Assembly: GCA_030147855.1 (NCBI GenBank)
Contig: JASBUO010000046.1
Span: 1 to 37,457, forward strand
Length of the DNA: 37,457 nucleotides
Direction: 5' to 3'
Origin: Gammaproteobacteria bacterium
GTDB lineage: Bacteria > Pseudomonadota > Gammaproteobacteria > Legionellales > Legionellaceae
Of the stretch, positions 11,061-20,130 are shown piece by piece. The notes under the pieces were generated by a model that did not search any database, was not told where the DNA came from, and saw nothing but the letters and a program-made list of their open reading frames with translations. Positions within the stretch are counted from its first letter, which is position 1; every line of letters starts with the position of its first letter. The position numbers and the translations under genes are program-made.

Positions 11061-11711
11061 TTACAATCCAAGATACGTTTCAATCTGTGTAAACGTATTA
11101 AATACCTCAAGCGCACCCGCACGTCGTAAATCATCCGCTTGTTGATAATAAAAATCAACGCCAATACTTGGAACCGCAAGCACGCTTGCCATTTCCATGT
11201 CGGACACCGAATCCCCAATCATCAATGCATCTTGTGGCAAACACCCAACAACCGTTAAAATTTCCTCTAGCATATCAGGACACGGTTTTGCGGGCAGTTG
11301 TCCTGCCGAACGTGTTACCAGAAAAAAAGCTTCCAAATTTAACGCCTGTAAAGTACGTTCTAATGATTGCTGTCCTTTGTTTGTTGCAATCGCAAGAGTA
11401 GTACCTGTTGCATGAATCTTTTCAATTAATCTTTTTGCTCCCTCAAATAAATATGCAGTTGTCTGATTGGATACCAAGGCTTGTTGCACACCAAGCAATA
11501 GACGTTCATATTGATGCAAGGATAAATTCGGAAAAATCTTCCGAACAGCTTTATCTAAACCAAGGGAAACATAGCGCCTTGCTAAAACAGCATCATAGGG
11601 GCCAAACCCAAGACGCACTGCCTCGACTTCAAGTGCCTGATGAATATGGCCCAGCGGGTCCCCAAGTGTCCCTTCCCAATCAAACACAATCAGCTGGTAA
11701 CGCAACGTCAT
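11061..11711 (-). CDS. HAD-superfamily phosphatase, Gph-like
   Basis: A 216-aa cytoplasmic HAD-IA hydrolase resembling phosphoglycolate phosphatase and PpaX. Motif I reads FDWEGT, with the nucleophile Asp present but the second acidic residue, almost always Asp, changed to Glu. Motif II is the Thr of IATNKGQ, motif III the Lys of LPAKPCPD, motif IV MIGDSVSDMEMA. A small helical cap lies between about 20 and 90. It starts 3 bp after the rluC stop, so rluC and this gene form an operon, an arrangement seen in several gammaproteobacteria. The substrate cannot be read from sequence. Confidence 0.88.
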   Translation of the reverse strand: MTLRYQLIVFDWEGTLGDPLGHIHQALEVEAVRLGFGPYDAVLARRYVSLGLDKAVRKIFPNLSLHQYERLLLGVQQALVSNQTTAYLFEGAKRLIEKIHATGTTLAIATNKGQQSLERTLQALNLEAFFLVTRSAGQLPAKPCPDMLEEILTVVGCLPQDALMIGDSVSDMEMASVLAVPSIGVDFYYQQADDLRRAGALEVFNTFTQIETYLGL

Positions 11712-11714
11712 GTC

Positions 11715-12662
11715 TTAAGCTGTCTTTGGGTGTGCGCGGAAAAAATGGATCGCATCATTAAATTGTGCATCGGGCTCTGCTTCAAAAATATACGGCGTAT
11801 TGTCCAGGGTAAATTGAATTGCACTTGCATGCAAATAAAGTCGTTTCCCGAGTTGCTGTTTGGAGGGGGCGGCAAACACTTCGGCCCCATACTTAACATC
11901 TCCCCAAATAGGGTGTTTTAGTGAGGCTACATGCACACGAATTTGATGTGTGCGCCCTGTTTTAGGGCAGGCTTCAAGCCAACATGCATTGTCATAATTT
12001 TCAAGACATTTAAACGTTGTTTGGGAGGGTTTTCCTGCATCATCAACACATACCATTCTCTCACCAGACTGCAGCACATTTTTGTAAAGCGGTCGGTTGA
12101 CATGTGCCGTTTGCTTCCCATCCCACGCGCCTTGCGCCAAAAGCCAATAGGTTTTTTGCACTTTTCGGCTCGCAAATAATGCCTGAATCTGGCGTAACAT
12201 GCTGCGTTTTTTTGCAATCAATAAACACCCTGAAGTCTCCCTGTCGAGACGATGGATCAACTCTAAATAATGTGCATCGGGTCGCATTGCGCGTAATGCT
12301 TCAATCACACCAAATTGCAATCCACTGCCACCATGCACTGCCATTCCCGCAGGTTTGTTAAGCACCAAAAGCTTTTCATTTTCGAACAAAATACAGTTGC
12401 TCAACTGCTTAAATAAAACATTGCTCACAACCATTTTGTCAGATGCTTCACGCATGCGTACGGGCGGAATGCGAATTAAATCTCCTTCGGCAAGGCGCAA
12501 GGCCACTTTTGCGCGCTTTTTATTAACACGTACTTCACCACCACGAATGATGCGATAAATGTAACTTTTAGGCACACCTTTTAAAATACGAATTAGATAA
12601 TTGTCTAATCTCTGGCCACTCTCTTCCGCGTTCACGGTCTTGTAAGACACCTTATTCATCAT
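11715..12662 (-). CDS. rluC: 23S rRNA pseudouridine synthase RluC
   Basis: Converts three uridines of 23S rRNA (955, 2504 and 2580 in E. coli) to pseudouridine. Product of 315 aa from the ATG at 12662 (E. coli 319). An S4 RNA-binding domain at the N-terminus (RLDNYLIRILKGVPKSYIYR ... GEVRVNKKRAK) is followed by the synthase domain with the catalytic Asp in HRLDRETSG and the GRTHQIRVH motif. Upstream in-frame codons reach 12737, but the family start fits MMNKVSYKTV. Divergent from rne, as in E. coli and many relatives, and followed by the HAD gene. Confidence 0.93.
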   Translation of the reverse strand: MMNKVSYKTVNAEESGQRLDNYLIRILKGVPKSYIYRIIRGGEVRVNKKRAKVALRLAEGDLIRIPPVRMREASDKMVVSNVLFKQLSNCILFENEKLLVLNKPAGMAVHGGSGLQFGVIEALRAMRPDAHYLELIHRLDRETSGCLLIAKKRSMLRQIQALFASRKVQKTYWLLAQGAWDGKQTAHVNRPLYKNVLQSGERMVCVDDAGKPSQTTFKCLENYDNACWLEACPKTGRTHQIRVHVASLKHPIWGDVKYGAEVFAAPSKQQLGKRLYLHASAIQFTLDNTPYIFEAEPDAQFNDAIHFFRAHPKTA

Positions 12663-12746
12663 ACATCTGTTCCCCAAACCCTGTTTTCTTGATATACTAC
12701 TTGTCACGCGGATTACCGCAAAAGAATTATAACGCATATACCAGCG

Positions 12747-12774
12747 AATGGCTTAAATAAAGCCATTTTTTATT
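12747..12774 (+). terminator. Terminator-like hairpin in the rne leader
   Basis: AATGGCTT, a five-base loop, then AAGCCATT make a perfect 8-bp stem that runs into six T. The T run lies on the plus-strand side, so it would act on transcripts heading toward rne. No plus-strand gene lies just upstream, so it may be an attenuator in the rne 5' leader. The rest of the rluC-rne spacer (12663-12933) shows no clear promoter by eye. Confidence 0.6.
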
Positions 12775-12933
12775 AGAATAACGCGCGTTTTCCTTGAATC
12801 ACTATTGACTCGATGAACGTAAGAGAAAAACAACGTAAAACTAGGACTATTTTGAATTTCACGTCTCAGATACTCAAGCCCTCTCACGTAGTTGAAAACA
12901 GGCAAATCGCGCCCTTAAAGTTAGGGGTTCATG

Positions 12934-14835
12934 ATGTCCGTAATGGAAAAAATGATCATCAATGCCACGCAGCCCGAAGAAGTACGGGTTGCCTTAATCA
13001 AAAACAATCGACTATACGACTTAGACGTCGAATGTCCAGCTGAAACGAAAAAAAAGGGAAATATTTACAAGGCTATTGTCACACGTAGAGAACCAAGCCT
13101 CGATGCAGTTTTCGTTGAATATGGCGCTAAACGGCAAGGCTTTTTGCCACTCAAAGAAATTTCACCCGAATATTTCAGCAACCCCCCCAAAGAAGATGAA
13201 AAACTTCCTATCACAACCTTAATTCGTGAAGGGCAAGAATTACTCATTCAAGTCGACAAAGAAGAGCGCGGTACAAAAGGTGCGGCACTGACCACATTCA
13301 TTACACTCGCGGGCTCATACCTTGTTTTAATGCCGAATAGCCCGCACTCAGGTGGTATTTCAAGACGCATAGAAGGTGAAGAGCGCGACGAACTCAAAGA
13401 AACACTACAGTCTCTTACCATTGACGAAAATATGGGTGTTATTATTCGTACAGCAGGCGTTGGAAAAAGTCAAAAAGAATTACAAGCTGACCTCGATATG
13501 CTGTGTACTCAATGGCACGCTATCCGCAAAGCACAGCTCAACGAGCTCGCTCCCTGCTTGATTCATCAAGAAGGAGATGTCATTACACGTGCCATTCGCG
13601 ATAACTTGCGCCAATCTATTGATGAAATCATCATCGATGAAACCACAGCATACATCAAAGCTAAGCAATATATTTCGCAAGTAAAACCTGAGTTTTTGCC
13701 CCACTTAAAGCTCTACAATAGCCCAACACCTTTGTTTAGCCTGTATCAAATTGAAGGCCAAATTGAGACAGCCCATCAGCGCCAAGTTATATTACCCTCA
13801 GGAGGGGCACTGGTCATTGATCCAACCGAAGCTTTGGTATCTATCGATATTAACTCAGCCAAAGCAACCGGTGGTGCAGACATTGAGTCGACTGCCTTTA
13901 ACACAAACCTTGAAGCAGCAGATGAAATTGCGCGCCAGCTTCGCTTGCGCGACCTAGGCGGATTAGTTGTCATTGACTTCATTGATATGAGCAGTACTAA
14001 AAACCAACGCGATGTCGAAAACCGTCTTAAAGAAGCGCTCAAAGCTGACCGTGCTCGTATTCAAGTGGGCCGTATTTCACGCTTTGGGTTACTTGAAATG
14101 TCTCGTCAACGCCTACGCTTATCGCTAGGTGAAAATGCACAAGAAACCTGTCCACGCTGTGAAGGCCAAGGCCATGTTCGTAGTCTGCAATCTCATGGGT
14201 TATTGATTATTCGCCTCATTGAAGAAGAGGCTCTTAAAACAAAAGTTGCCGAGATTCAGGTGCAATTACCCGTTGAAATGGCAACCTATCTCATGAACGA
14301 AAAACGTCCTGCTATTACAGCGATTGAGAAGCGGCATCAAACGCACGTTGTAATGGTTGCTAATCCATATATGCAATCACCACAATACCAAATTACCTGT
14401 ATCAAAGAAGATGGCAATAAAAGTAAAAAACCAAGCTACGCGCTCGCGGCACCACCAACCATTGAGCCTGTGCGTAACAAAGCCATACCACAAGCAGATG
14501 AGCCAGCAGTTAAAGCTTATAGTCAAACAGCGCTACAACCAGATGAGGTGAGTGTTTTAAAGCGCTTATGGCGCTCTGTTTTTGGGGCAACCGATGCGTC
14601 GTCTCCAGCTGAAGAGCCTTCTAAGCACTCGCAAAATAGACGTCATGCAGCCTCTAAAAAACGAACGTCTTCTAATTCACAACATAGACGCCAAAACACA
14701 TCGTCACGTTCAAACACACGAAAACAGCCCTCAGGAAACAAGCAACCAAACACACAGTCAAATCATCGAAAGCCACGTAGTAACCAGGGTACGGCTCGTT
14801 CAAAAAAGCAGACTGAGAACCAAACCTCAGACTAG
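12934..14835 (+). CDS. rne: Ribonuclease E, short C-terminal tail
   Basis: Endoribonuclease for mRNA decay and for rRNA and tRNA processing. Order: S1 domain (FVEYGAKRQGFLPLKEI), 5' sensor and RNase H-like parts, catalytic DNase I-like part with the metal Asp residues in SIDINSAKATGG and VVIDFIDM, then the zinc link CPRCEGQG. The catalytic half ends near residue 510. The tail has only about 120 residues, far less than the 500 of E. coli. It holds an amphipathic SVLKRLWRSVFG near residue 541, similar in kind to the RNase E membrane-targeting helix, then a Ser/Asn/Gln/Arg/Lys-rich end. The ATG at 12934 is six bases after AGGGG; the ATG at 12931 is also possible. Confidence 0.94.
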   Translation: MSVMEKMIINATQPEEVRVALIKNNRLYDLDVECPAETKKKGNIYKAIVTRREPSLDAVFVEYGAKRQGFLPLKEISPEYFSNPPKEDEKLPITTLIREGQELLIQVDKEERGTKGAALTTFITLAGSYLVLMPNSPHSGGISRRIEGEERDELKETLQSLTIDENMGVIIRTAGVGKSQKELQADLDMLCTQWHAIRKAQLNELAPCLIHQEGDVITRAIRDNLRQSIDEIIIDETTAYIKAKQYISQVKPEFLPHLKLYNSPTPLFSLYQIEGQIETAHQRQVILPSGGALVIDPTEALVSIDINSAKATGGADIESTAFNTNLEAADEIARQLRLRDLGGLVVIDFIDMSSTKNQRDVENRLKEALKADRARIQVGRISRFGLLEMSRQRLRLSLGENAQETCPRCEGQGHVRSLQSHGLLIIRLIEEEALKTKVAEIQVQLPVEMATYLMNEKRPAITAIEKRHQTHVVMVANPYMQSPQYQITCIKEDGNKSKKPSYALAAPPTIEPVRNKAIPQADEPAVKAYSQTALQPDEVSVLKRLWRSVFGATDASSPAEEPSKHSQNRRHAASKKRTSSNSQHRRQNTSSRSNTRKQPSGNKQPNTQSNHRKPRSNQGTARSKKQTENQTSD

Positions 14836-14896
14836 GGACTGTCATCAGTCAAACCTGAATACACAGTCCGCTAGCGCCTATATCACTCGGATTTTC

Positions 14897-15040
14897 TGGG
14901 TGGTATAGGAAGATATAGAGCACCATTGGCCAAAGCAAAAGCGAGGTTAAATATGAAGATGCACGCTATCTGTGGTGAACCTGTTAATCCTATTACTTTT
15001 CATCTTACAGCAGGGCAGTTGCACGCCCCGAAGAGGCCGG
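14897..15040 (+). pseudogene. Decayed IS5-family transposase fragment
   Basis: The plus strand reads LNMKMHAICGEPVNPITFHL then TAGQLHAPKRP. This matches the core of IS5-type transposases, usually TKIHAICDGLGNPxxFHLTAGQxHD, including the catalytic-region His and the LTAGQ block. The preceding GRSRGG block is degraded to GRYRAPLAK, and the second Asp of ICD is changed to Gly. There is no proper start and no remaining transposase, so this is a relic. It lies in the spacer between rne and the convergent patatin gene. A 7-bp inverted repeat (ggactgt/acagtcc) at 14836-14871 flanks it. Confidence 0.65.
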
Positions 15041-15082
15041 TGTATATATACCTAATGCAAATGGTTTGTAACTCTGATTATT

Positions 15083-16945
15083 TCACGATCCTGTCTTATA
15101 AGCCGACAAATCTATGGTTTCTAAAGCACTAAGCGCCTGCTGGTAGCCAGAGTCAATAATCTCTTGAATCGTTGAGAAGCTCAAAATACTAAACTCATTC
15201 AAGTCCATAATCACGTTATAGTCAGCTTGCTTCATCATCGCTTCTTGGTGATTGTTACTTCCAACAATCATTGAATCTTGAATAATAGATGCAATGGTGA
15301 CAAAATTTTTCTTGCGCTCTTCAGTCCTTTTATGCAGTTTCGGTAATAGGAAATACTTAAATAACAAGTGCCAACCAGAAGCAGTATATTCCTCATAACT
15401 CAATGTCGATGGCGCATCGTTCCGGCGAACAATAGAGCTTGCAAGTACTTTACCGCCCTGAAGCCTCTCTTTCATTGCATCGACTGGTAAATTATTTAAA
15501 ATACCTCCATCTACAAATATTTGCTGATGCTCATCAAACACAGCAGGAAGAATACCAGGTAGAGAAATACTCGAACGCACAGCACGCCATAGCAAGCCAT
15601 TTTCATGTACCTGTAATTTATTTTTTACAATATTTGTTGAAACACAAAAATACTTTTGCCATAAATCTTCTATATTTGTTTCATCACCAAATGATAAACG
15701 CAACAAGTTATCCAATACTTTTGCTCTCAACAGCGCTACAATAGGGAACGTGTAATCAAGTCCCTTCTGAAATTTTGCGAGCAGTTCAACTAACATGTCC
15801 GTCATCATTTGATAGTCATACTCTTTTGCGAGCCCACCCCCAATCACGGCACCCATACTCGTGCCAGCAATATAATCAAGCGAAACATTGGCTTCTGCCA
15901 GGGCTCGAATAACCCCTACATGCGCGAGTGCGTAAGAAGCGCCACCGGAAAATACGATGCCAAGCGCATTGCCAGTAATCAATCGAATTAAACGCTCAAA
16001 ATCTTTTACATGAGACTGCCGTATTTTATAGTGCGTTATCATACCACGAGCACCGAGCCACCGGCAGGTTTCAGTCGGCGCTTTGCTAGCATCTTCAAAC
16101 AGTAAGATCAGCTCTGTAGTTGGTGTTGTCTTTTTTTGATGCGTAAATAAAATGTGCTCTATTTTCCCAAGTGCTGGGTTATCACCATATTGTCCCACTA
16201 ACAAAATTTTATCAGCTTGGCGAATACATCGCTTTGACCATGGACCCTTTTCCGTTGCAACATATACAAGAAATCGATATTCTAACTCTAATGTTTGAAA
16301 CCACGAAAATACCTCACCATTTTCAAGCAGTGCCGGATCTAAATGCCCACCATGCATTTTTTTTAGCGTATCGTAAGTCAGTAATAAGGTATTGCCATAC
16401 TTTGATAAGTGCTCAACAAACGCCTGACCAAAATGTTCTATTTCAGCGTAGTTTCCTGCAGGTATCAAACAAAAACAAGACACATCTTTTTTCGGACTAT
16501 ATTTTTCAGGGTTTACCAACCGCTTAACACTTTGACTTACAATACCCATCATGATTCGCGGATATTTCTCAAGTAACATATCAAATGTATCTCGGGTCAT
16601 TTTGAGTAAAACGCTATCTCTTATCGTGTAAACAGAAGCTGTTCTCGGCTCATTAAACAAGCATCCAATTTCACCTACAACGCTGCCGGCCCCTAACTCA
16701 CCAATGACCTTCTGCCCGCCCCCGATCTCTTTTTTAATCGCTCGCAAAAAACCAAACATCAAAACATACATAGCGTCCGAAATGTCATCTTGCTTTATCA
16801 ACATGGTGTTTCCTTTGAAATAAAGCAGCTCAAAGGCTTCTGAGATTTCTTGAATAACATCTATTGATAAGCCAGAAAATAAGTCAATCTTAGATAAGAA
16901 CGAGACCACTTGATCATTCGTAACTCCTTCAGTTGATTTAGTCAT
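15083..16945 (-). CDS. Cyclic-nucleotide-binding patatin-like phospholipase (NTE type)
   Basis: A 620-aa protein with the layout of neuropathy target esterase. A cNMP-binding domain (about 10-140) keeps the phosphate-binding cassette with its Glu and Arg (GEIGCLFNEPRTASV), so cAMP or cGMP binding is plausible. A middle domain (150-315) follows, then a patatin domain with nucleophile GTSMG and the catalytic Asp in VDGGILNNLP. The oxyanion-hole motif, usually GGGxRG, reads SGGASYA, so the conserved basic residue is missing. Predicted role: lysophospholipase/phospholipase A gated by a cyclic nucleotide; with no signal peptide it is probably cytoplasmic or membrane-associated. The ATG at 16945 is used; a TTG two codons earlier is possible. 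Divergent from the MBL gene. Confidence 0.88.
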   Translation of the reverse strand: MTKSTEGVTNDQVVSFLSKIDLFSGLSIDVIQEISEAFELLYFKGNTMLIKQDDISDAMYVLMFGFLRAIKKEIGGGQKVIGELGAGSVVGEIGCLFNEPRTASVYTIRDSVLLKMTRDTFDMLLEKYPRIMMGIVSQSVKRLVNPEKYSPKKDVSCFCLIPAGNYAEIEHFGQAFVEHLSKYGNTLLLTYDTLKKMHGGHLDPALLENGEVFSWFQTLELEYRFLVYVATEKGPWSKRCIRQADKILLVGQYGDNPALGKIEHILFTHQKKTTPTTELILLFEDASKAPTETCRWLGARGMITHYKIRQSHVKDFERLIRLITGNALGIVFSGGASYALAHVGVIRALAEANVSLDYIAGTSMGAVIGGGLAKEYDYQMMTDMLVELLAKFQKGLDYTFPIVALLRAKVLDNLLRLSFGDETNIEDLWQKYFCVSTNIVKNKLQVHENGLLWRAVRSSISLPGILPAVFDEHQQIFVDGGILNNLPVDAMKERLQGGKVLASSIVRRNDAPSTLSYEEYTASGWHLLFKYFLLPKLHKRTEERKKNFVTIASIIQDSMIVGSNNHQEAMMKQADYNVIMDLNEFSILSFSTIQEIIDSGYQQALSALETIDLSAYKTGS

Positions 16946-16980
16946 AGACAATATCTATCATTGGTGTGTGCCCTATTTAA

Positions 16981-17010
16981 AAAGTAGTCATTACTCCCTT
17001 AGTGTGTCAA
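16981..17010 (-). promoter_or_regulatory. Candidate promoter of the patatin gene
   Basis: On the minus strand a perfect -35 TTGACA (17005-17010) is followed after 18 bp by TACTTT. The expected start lies about 30 bp before the gene's ATG, in the divergent spacer with the MBL gene. Confidence 0.4.
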
Positions 17011-17028
17011 CTTTACAAAGGACCGTAA

Positions 17029-17784
17029 ATGAAACTAACGTTTCTTGGTGTCTCCTCTGCTTTGGTAACCGGACATCACTGTTACCAATCCAACATGGTG
17101 CTAGAAAGCACTTCAGGCCATCACCTATTGATTGACTGCGGCTCTGACATTAGGCATGCGTTGTTTAAACAAGGTATGAGCCACACCGATATTGATGCCG
17201 TATACATCAGTCATTTACACGCCGACCACGTTGGTGGACTTGAATGGCTCGGTTTCTCAAGCCGATTTGTCGATGGAAAAAGGCCTAAGCTTTACATAAG
17301 CCCAAGCTTGCAAACAACGCTCTGGGAGCATGTGCTCTCGGGTAGCATGGCTTCACTAGAGACAGAAGTCGCAAGCTTAGAGAGCTTCTTTGAGGTTCAA
17401 TCTATACACGATAATATGTTTATCTGGGAGAAGTATAGGTTTCAGCTGATTCAAGTGACTCATAGTATGAGCCATCATAAACCCTTGCCTTGCTTCGGCC
17501 TACTCATTACAGGCTCAGAAAAAAAAGTATTTATATCGACAGACACACGCTTTACACCTAATGAGCTTATGCCCATTTATCAAATATCCGACCTCATCTT
17601 TCACGACTGTGAAGTGCAATCTTTTGAAAGTGGTCAACATGCAACATATACCAAACTCAATACCCTAGATACAAATATTAAACGCAAAATGTGGCTCTAT
17701 GACTACGGTAATGAACCCCTACCAGATGCAGAAAAAGACGGCTTTAAGGGCTTCGTCGTACGTGGTCAATCTTTTTATATTTAA
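17029..17784 (+). CDS. Metallo-beta-lactamase-fold hydrolase, RNase Z-like
   Basis: A 251-aa single-domain MBL protein. Zinc motif HLHADH lies near residue 62, a further His in VTHSMSHHK, and the bridging Asp probably in STDTRF. The IFHDCE block follows. Near the end KRKMWLYDYGN has Asp where relatives usually carry a His (LYHY), which would be a zinc ligand; one metal site may be altered. AAAGGA lies five bases before the ATG. The substrate is unknown; relatives include RNase Z, lactonases and cyclic-nucleotide phosphodiesterases. Given its neighbours (cNMP-binding patatin, adenylate cyclase), a phosphodiesterase is worth testing, but that is inference. Confidence 0.75.
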   Translation: MKLTFLGVSSALVTGHHCYQSNMVLESTSGHHLLIDCGSDIRHALFKQGMSHTDIDAVYISHLHADHVGGLEWLGFSSRFVDGKRPKLYISPSLQTTLWEHVLSGSMASLETEVASLESFFEVQSIHDNMFIWEKYRFQLIQVTHSMSHHKPLPCFGLLITGSEKKVFISTDTRFTPNELMPIYQISDLIFHDCEVQSFESGQHATYTKLNTLDTNIKRKMWLYDYGNEPLPDAEKDGFKGFVVRGQSFYI

Positions 17785-17835
17785 CCACAATTGCAACATA
17801 TTTAGAACTCACATTATATTTAGCAGCTTCTACAT

Positions 17836-20085
17836 CTACTTCTCATTAAACACGTAGACGCCATCCCAATCTGGGCTTGGGGGATGCTGCTTAAATTGCG
17901 CTATACGCGCTAAAAATACAGCATACAGCTTTGTATTGGGATAACGCATTGTTAATGCTTCAAACAAAGTAAATGCCAATGCAAAGTCTTTTACAAAATA
18001 AGCTGCTAACGCTTTTTCATGTGCGACTAACTCATTGGATAACTCAGCTGTTAAGTCTGTTTTTCTACATATAACTTGGTAAATTTTTTCTGCATCATGT
18101 TTTCCTTTAAATTTGACCATATCAACCAAGCGAAATATAAACTGGGTTTGATTCGCCTGCGTTGCATGCCCCACTAATAACCGAATGTCATAATAGGTTG
18201 TCGCACTTTGAAGTCTTGAAGCTAAATTCACTGCATCGCCAATCACCGTATATGCACGTCTAAATTTAGAGCCCATATCCCCCACATTCATCAAACCTGT
18301 GTTCAAACCAATCCCAAGCGTTATCTCGGGTAACTTTGCCTCACGAAAACTTTCTTGTAAGGCAGCTGTTTTATCCAGCATCTCAAGTGACGCATTAATT
18401 GCTGCTTCTGCATGTAGAGCATTTTCAATTGGCGCTCCCCAGAATGCCATAATCATATCTCCCACATACTTATCGACTGTACCGCCATGCCTTAATATAA
18501 CCTGCGTCATAGGTGTAAAAAATTTATTCAACATTTTTTTAACGTCCGATGCGCTTAAATGCTCTGAAATCGTTGTAAAGTGATGTATATCAGCGAATAA
18601 AACCGTCAACTCAGCCGATTTTCCTTCAAACCCATATGCATCTGGATTGTCCATTAATAACTTCAAATACTCTGGAGGTACATATTGAGCAAAAGCTTGC
18701 CGTAAATACGCCTTTCTTCCACGCTCAAAAAGAAAGGCAAGTGCTGAACTAATCACAATTACTAACGCCCCCAGTAATAAAGGCACAGCCAATGAAAAAA
18801 CAATCCCATACTTTAAAAAAAATGACACATTAATAACAAGCAATGTAAGCTGTAATAAGAAAGCGGCTAAAATTGCCATTCCAACGTTAAAAAATGAAAA
18901 TACTAAACCCGTTATAGTTCCCACACATAAAACAGCAATCACTTCAAAGGTCTTACTCCAGTAAGGCGTATACAGAGATTTTTGATTTAAAATGGCATCA
19001 AGAGTTGTTGCCTGCACTTCGATATTTGATAAGGGTGCCATGACATGCTGCATGTTATCTAGGTCTTGTAGCCCTGATATGGTTGATCCCAAAAAAACAA
19101 TAGCAGACTTTAAAGCTCCTTTATTCACCTTGCCATTCAAAACATCAACTGCTGATATATGTCGAATATTCACATCGCTTTTATATCCTGGAATCCATAT
19201 GCTTGCACTTCCATCCGTTGGGATCTTTTTATCTCCAAACTGAATCGATACAATATGTTGTGAGCCAAGCCAATTAACTGTGTCAATACGCAATTTTTTC
19301 TCGGGATACAAACTACTTGCAACAGCCAAGGGCAGTGATAAATACACTTGATTATCATGACGTGCTACAAGTAATTGTTGTCGTGTAATACCATCCCCAT
19401 CCCCTTGCTCGAGGATAAACCCTGTATGCGTTACAGCACGTTGCAGAGCCTCAAAGTTAGTAATGTAGCCCGGAAAATCTAATATACTACTGGTTTTGAG
19501 TACCCCATCACTTGACATCATAAAGGGTGGGGGTAATACACCATGCATATAAGACATACGACTTAAAAGAAAAGGTAAAATAATATTTGGCCTTTCCGAT
19601 ATATATTCGACAAGCCGACGGTTTTCATCAAAAGGTAATTCTAACTGCTTTAACTGTTCATTCAAGGAAGTACGGCTAACTTTCTCCTGTGCTAACTTTT
19701 CTTCCAAGTACTTTATAATATTTTTCTCTTCCTGGCCTAAAATACTACCAAACACAATCGCTGACACATCCTGCCTATATAAACGTTTAAGTAGCACAAT
19801 TATCTTTTCATAACGCCACGGCCACACTCCCTCCTGAAATATGCTTTTATCATCAATATCGACTATTACGACTGGACTTTTTTCCGAGGCCTGGTTAGCA
19901 TACCAACGTGCCTTCGTATCATAACGAATATAATCAAGCCGAGTGAGCACCCCTTTTATAGTGGCTTTAGCTGTTCCAGGCTGAGAGGGCGACAGTACCA
20001 CCCAAAGTGCGACCGTCATCAAAATAACAGACACCACAAACGGCACAAGCGGTACAAGCTTTTGAAGTTTACCGGGCCCTTTCAT
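17836..20085 (-). CDS. CHASE2-domain adenylate cyclase (class III)
   Basis: A 749-aa inner-membrane sensor cyclase. After one N-terminal helix comes a large periplasmic CHASE2 domain (about 40-345, with VVIVDIDDKSIFQEGVWPW), then three closely spaced helices (about 365-445) and a cytosolic class III cyclase domain. The metal-binding Asp residues lie in LFADIHHFTTISE and KYVGDMIMAFWGAP; the Lys of the latter and the Asp of VIGDAVNLASRL fit adenine selectivity. The transition-state Asn and Arg are in NLASR. A C-terminal segment of about 80 residues follows. Many Legionella CHASE2 cyclases have this layout. Last gene of the minus-strand series from prmB; 45 bp after the ankyrin gene. Confidence 0.93.
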   Translation of the reverse strand: MKGPGKLQKLVPLVPFVVSVILMTVALWVVLSPSQPGTAKATIKGVLTRLDYIRYDTKARWYANQASEKSPVVIVDIDDKSIFQEGVWPWRYEKIIVLLKRLYRQDVSAIVFGSILGQEEKNIIKYLEEKLAQEKVSRTSLNEQLKQLELPFDENRRLVEYISERPNIILPFLLSRMSYMHGVLPPPFMMSSDGVLKTSSILDFPGYITNFEALQRAVTHTGFILEQGDGDGITRQQLLVARHDNQVYLSLPLAVASSLYPEKKLRIDTVNWLGSQHIVSIQFGDKKIPTDGSASIWIPGYKSDVNIRHISAVDVLNGKVNKGALKSAIVFLGSTISGLQDLDNMQHVMAPLSNIEVQATTLDAILNQKSLYTPYWSKTFEVIAVLCVGTITGLVFSFFNVGMAILAAFLLQLTLLVINVSFFLKYGIVFSLAVPLLLGALVIVISSALAFLFERGRKAYLRQAFAQYVPPEYLKLLMDNPDAYGFEGKSAELTVLFADIHHFTTISEHLSASDVKKMLNKFFTPMTQVILRHGGTVDKYVGDMIMAFWGAPIENALHAEAAINASLEMLDKTAALQESFREAKLPEITLGIGLNTGLMNVGDMGSKFRRAYTVIGDAVNLASRLQSATTYYDIRLLVGHATQANQTQFIFRLVDMVKFKGKHDAEKIYQVICRKTDLTAELSNELVAHEKALAAYFVKDFALAFTLFEALTMRYPNTKLYAVFLARIAQFKQHPPSPDWDGVYVFNEK

Positions 20086-20130
20086 AATCCTACATGTATA
20101 AAATCTATCTCTTTCTAGTATAGGAGAGAT

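Noticed and set aside
14926-15132. A real small gene of 68 codons after rne
   Set aside because: Its first half matches degraded IS5 transposase and the rest is unrelated; no ribosome binding site or intact domain.
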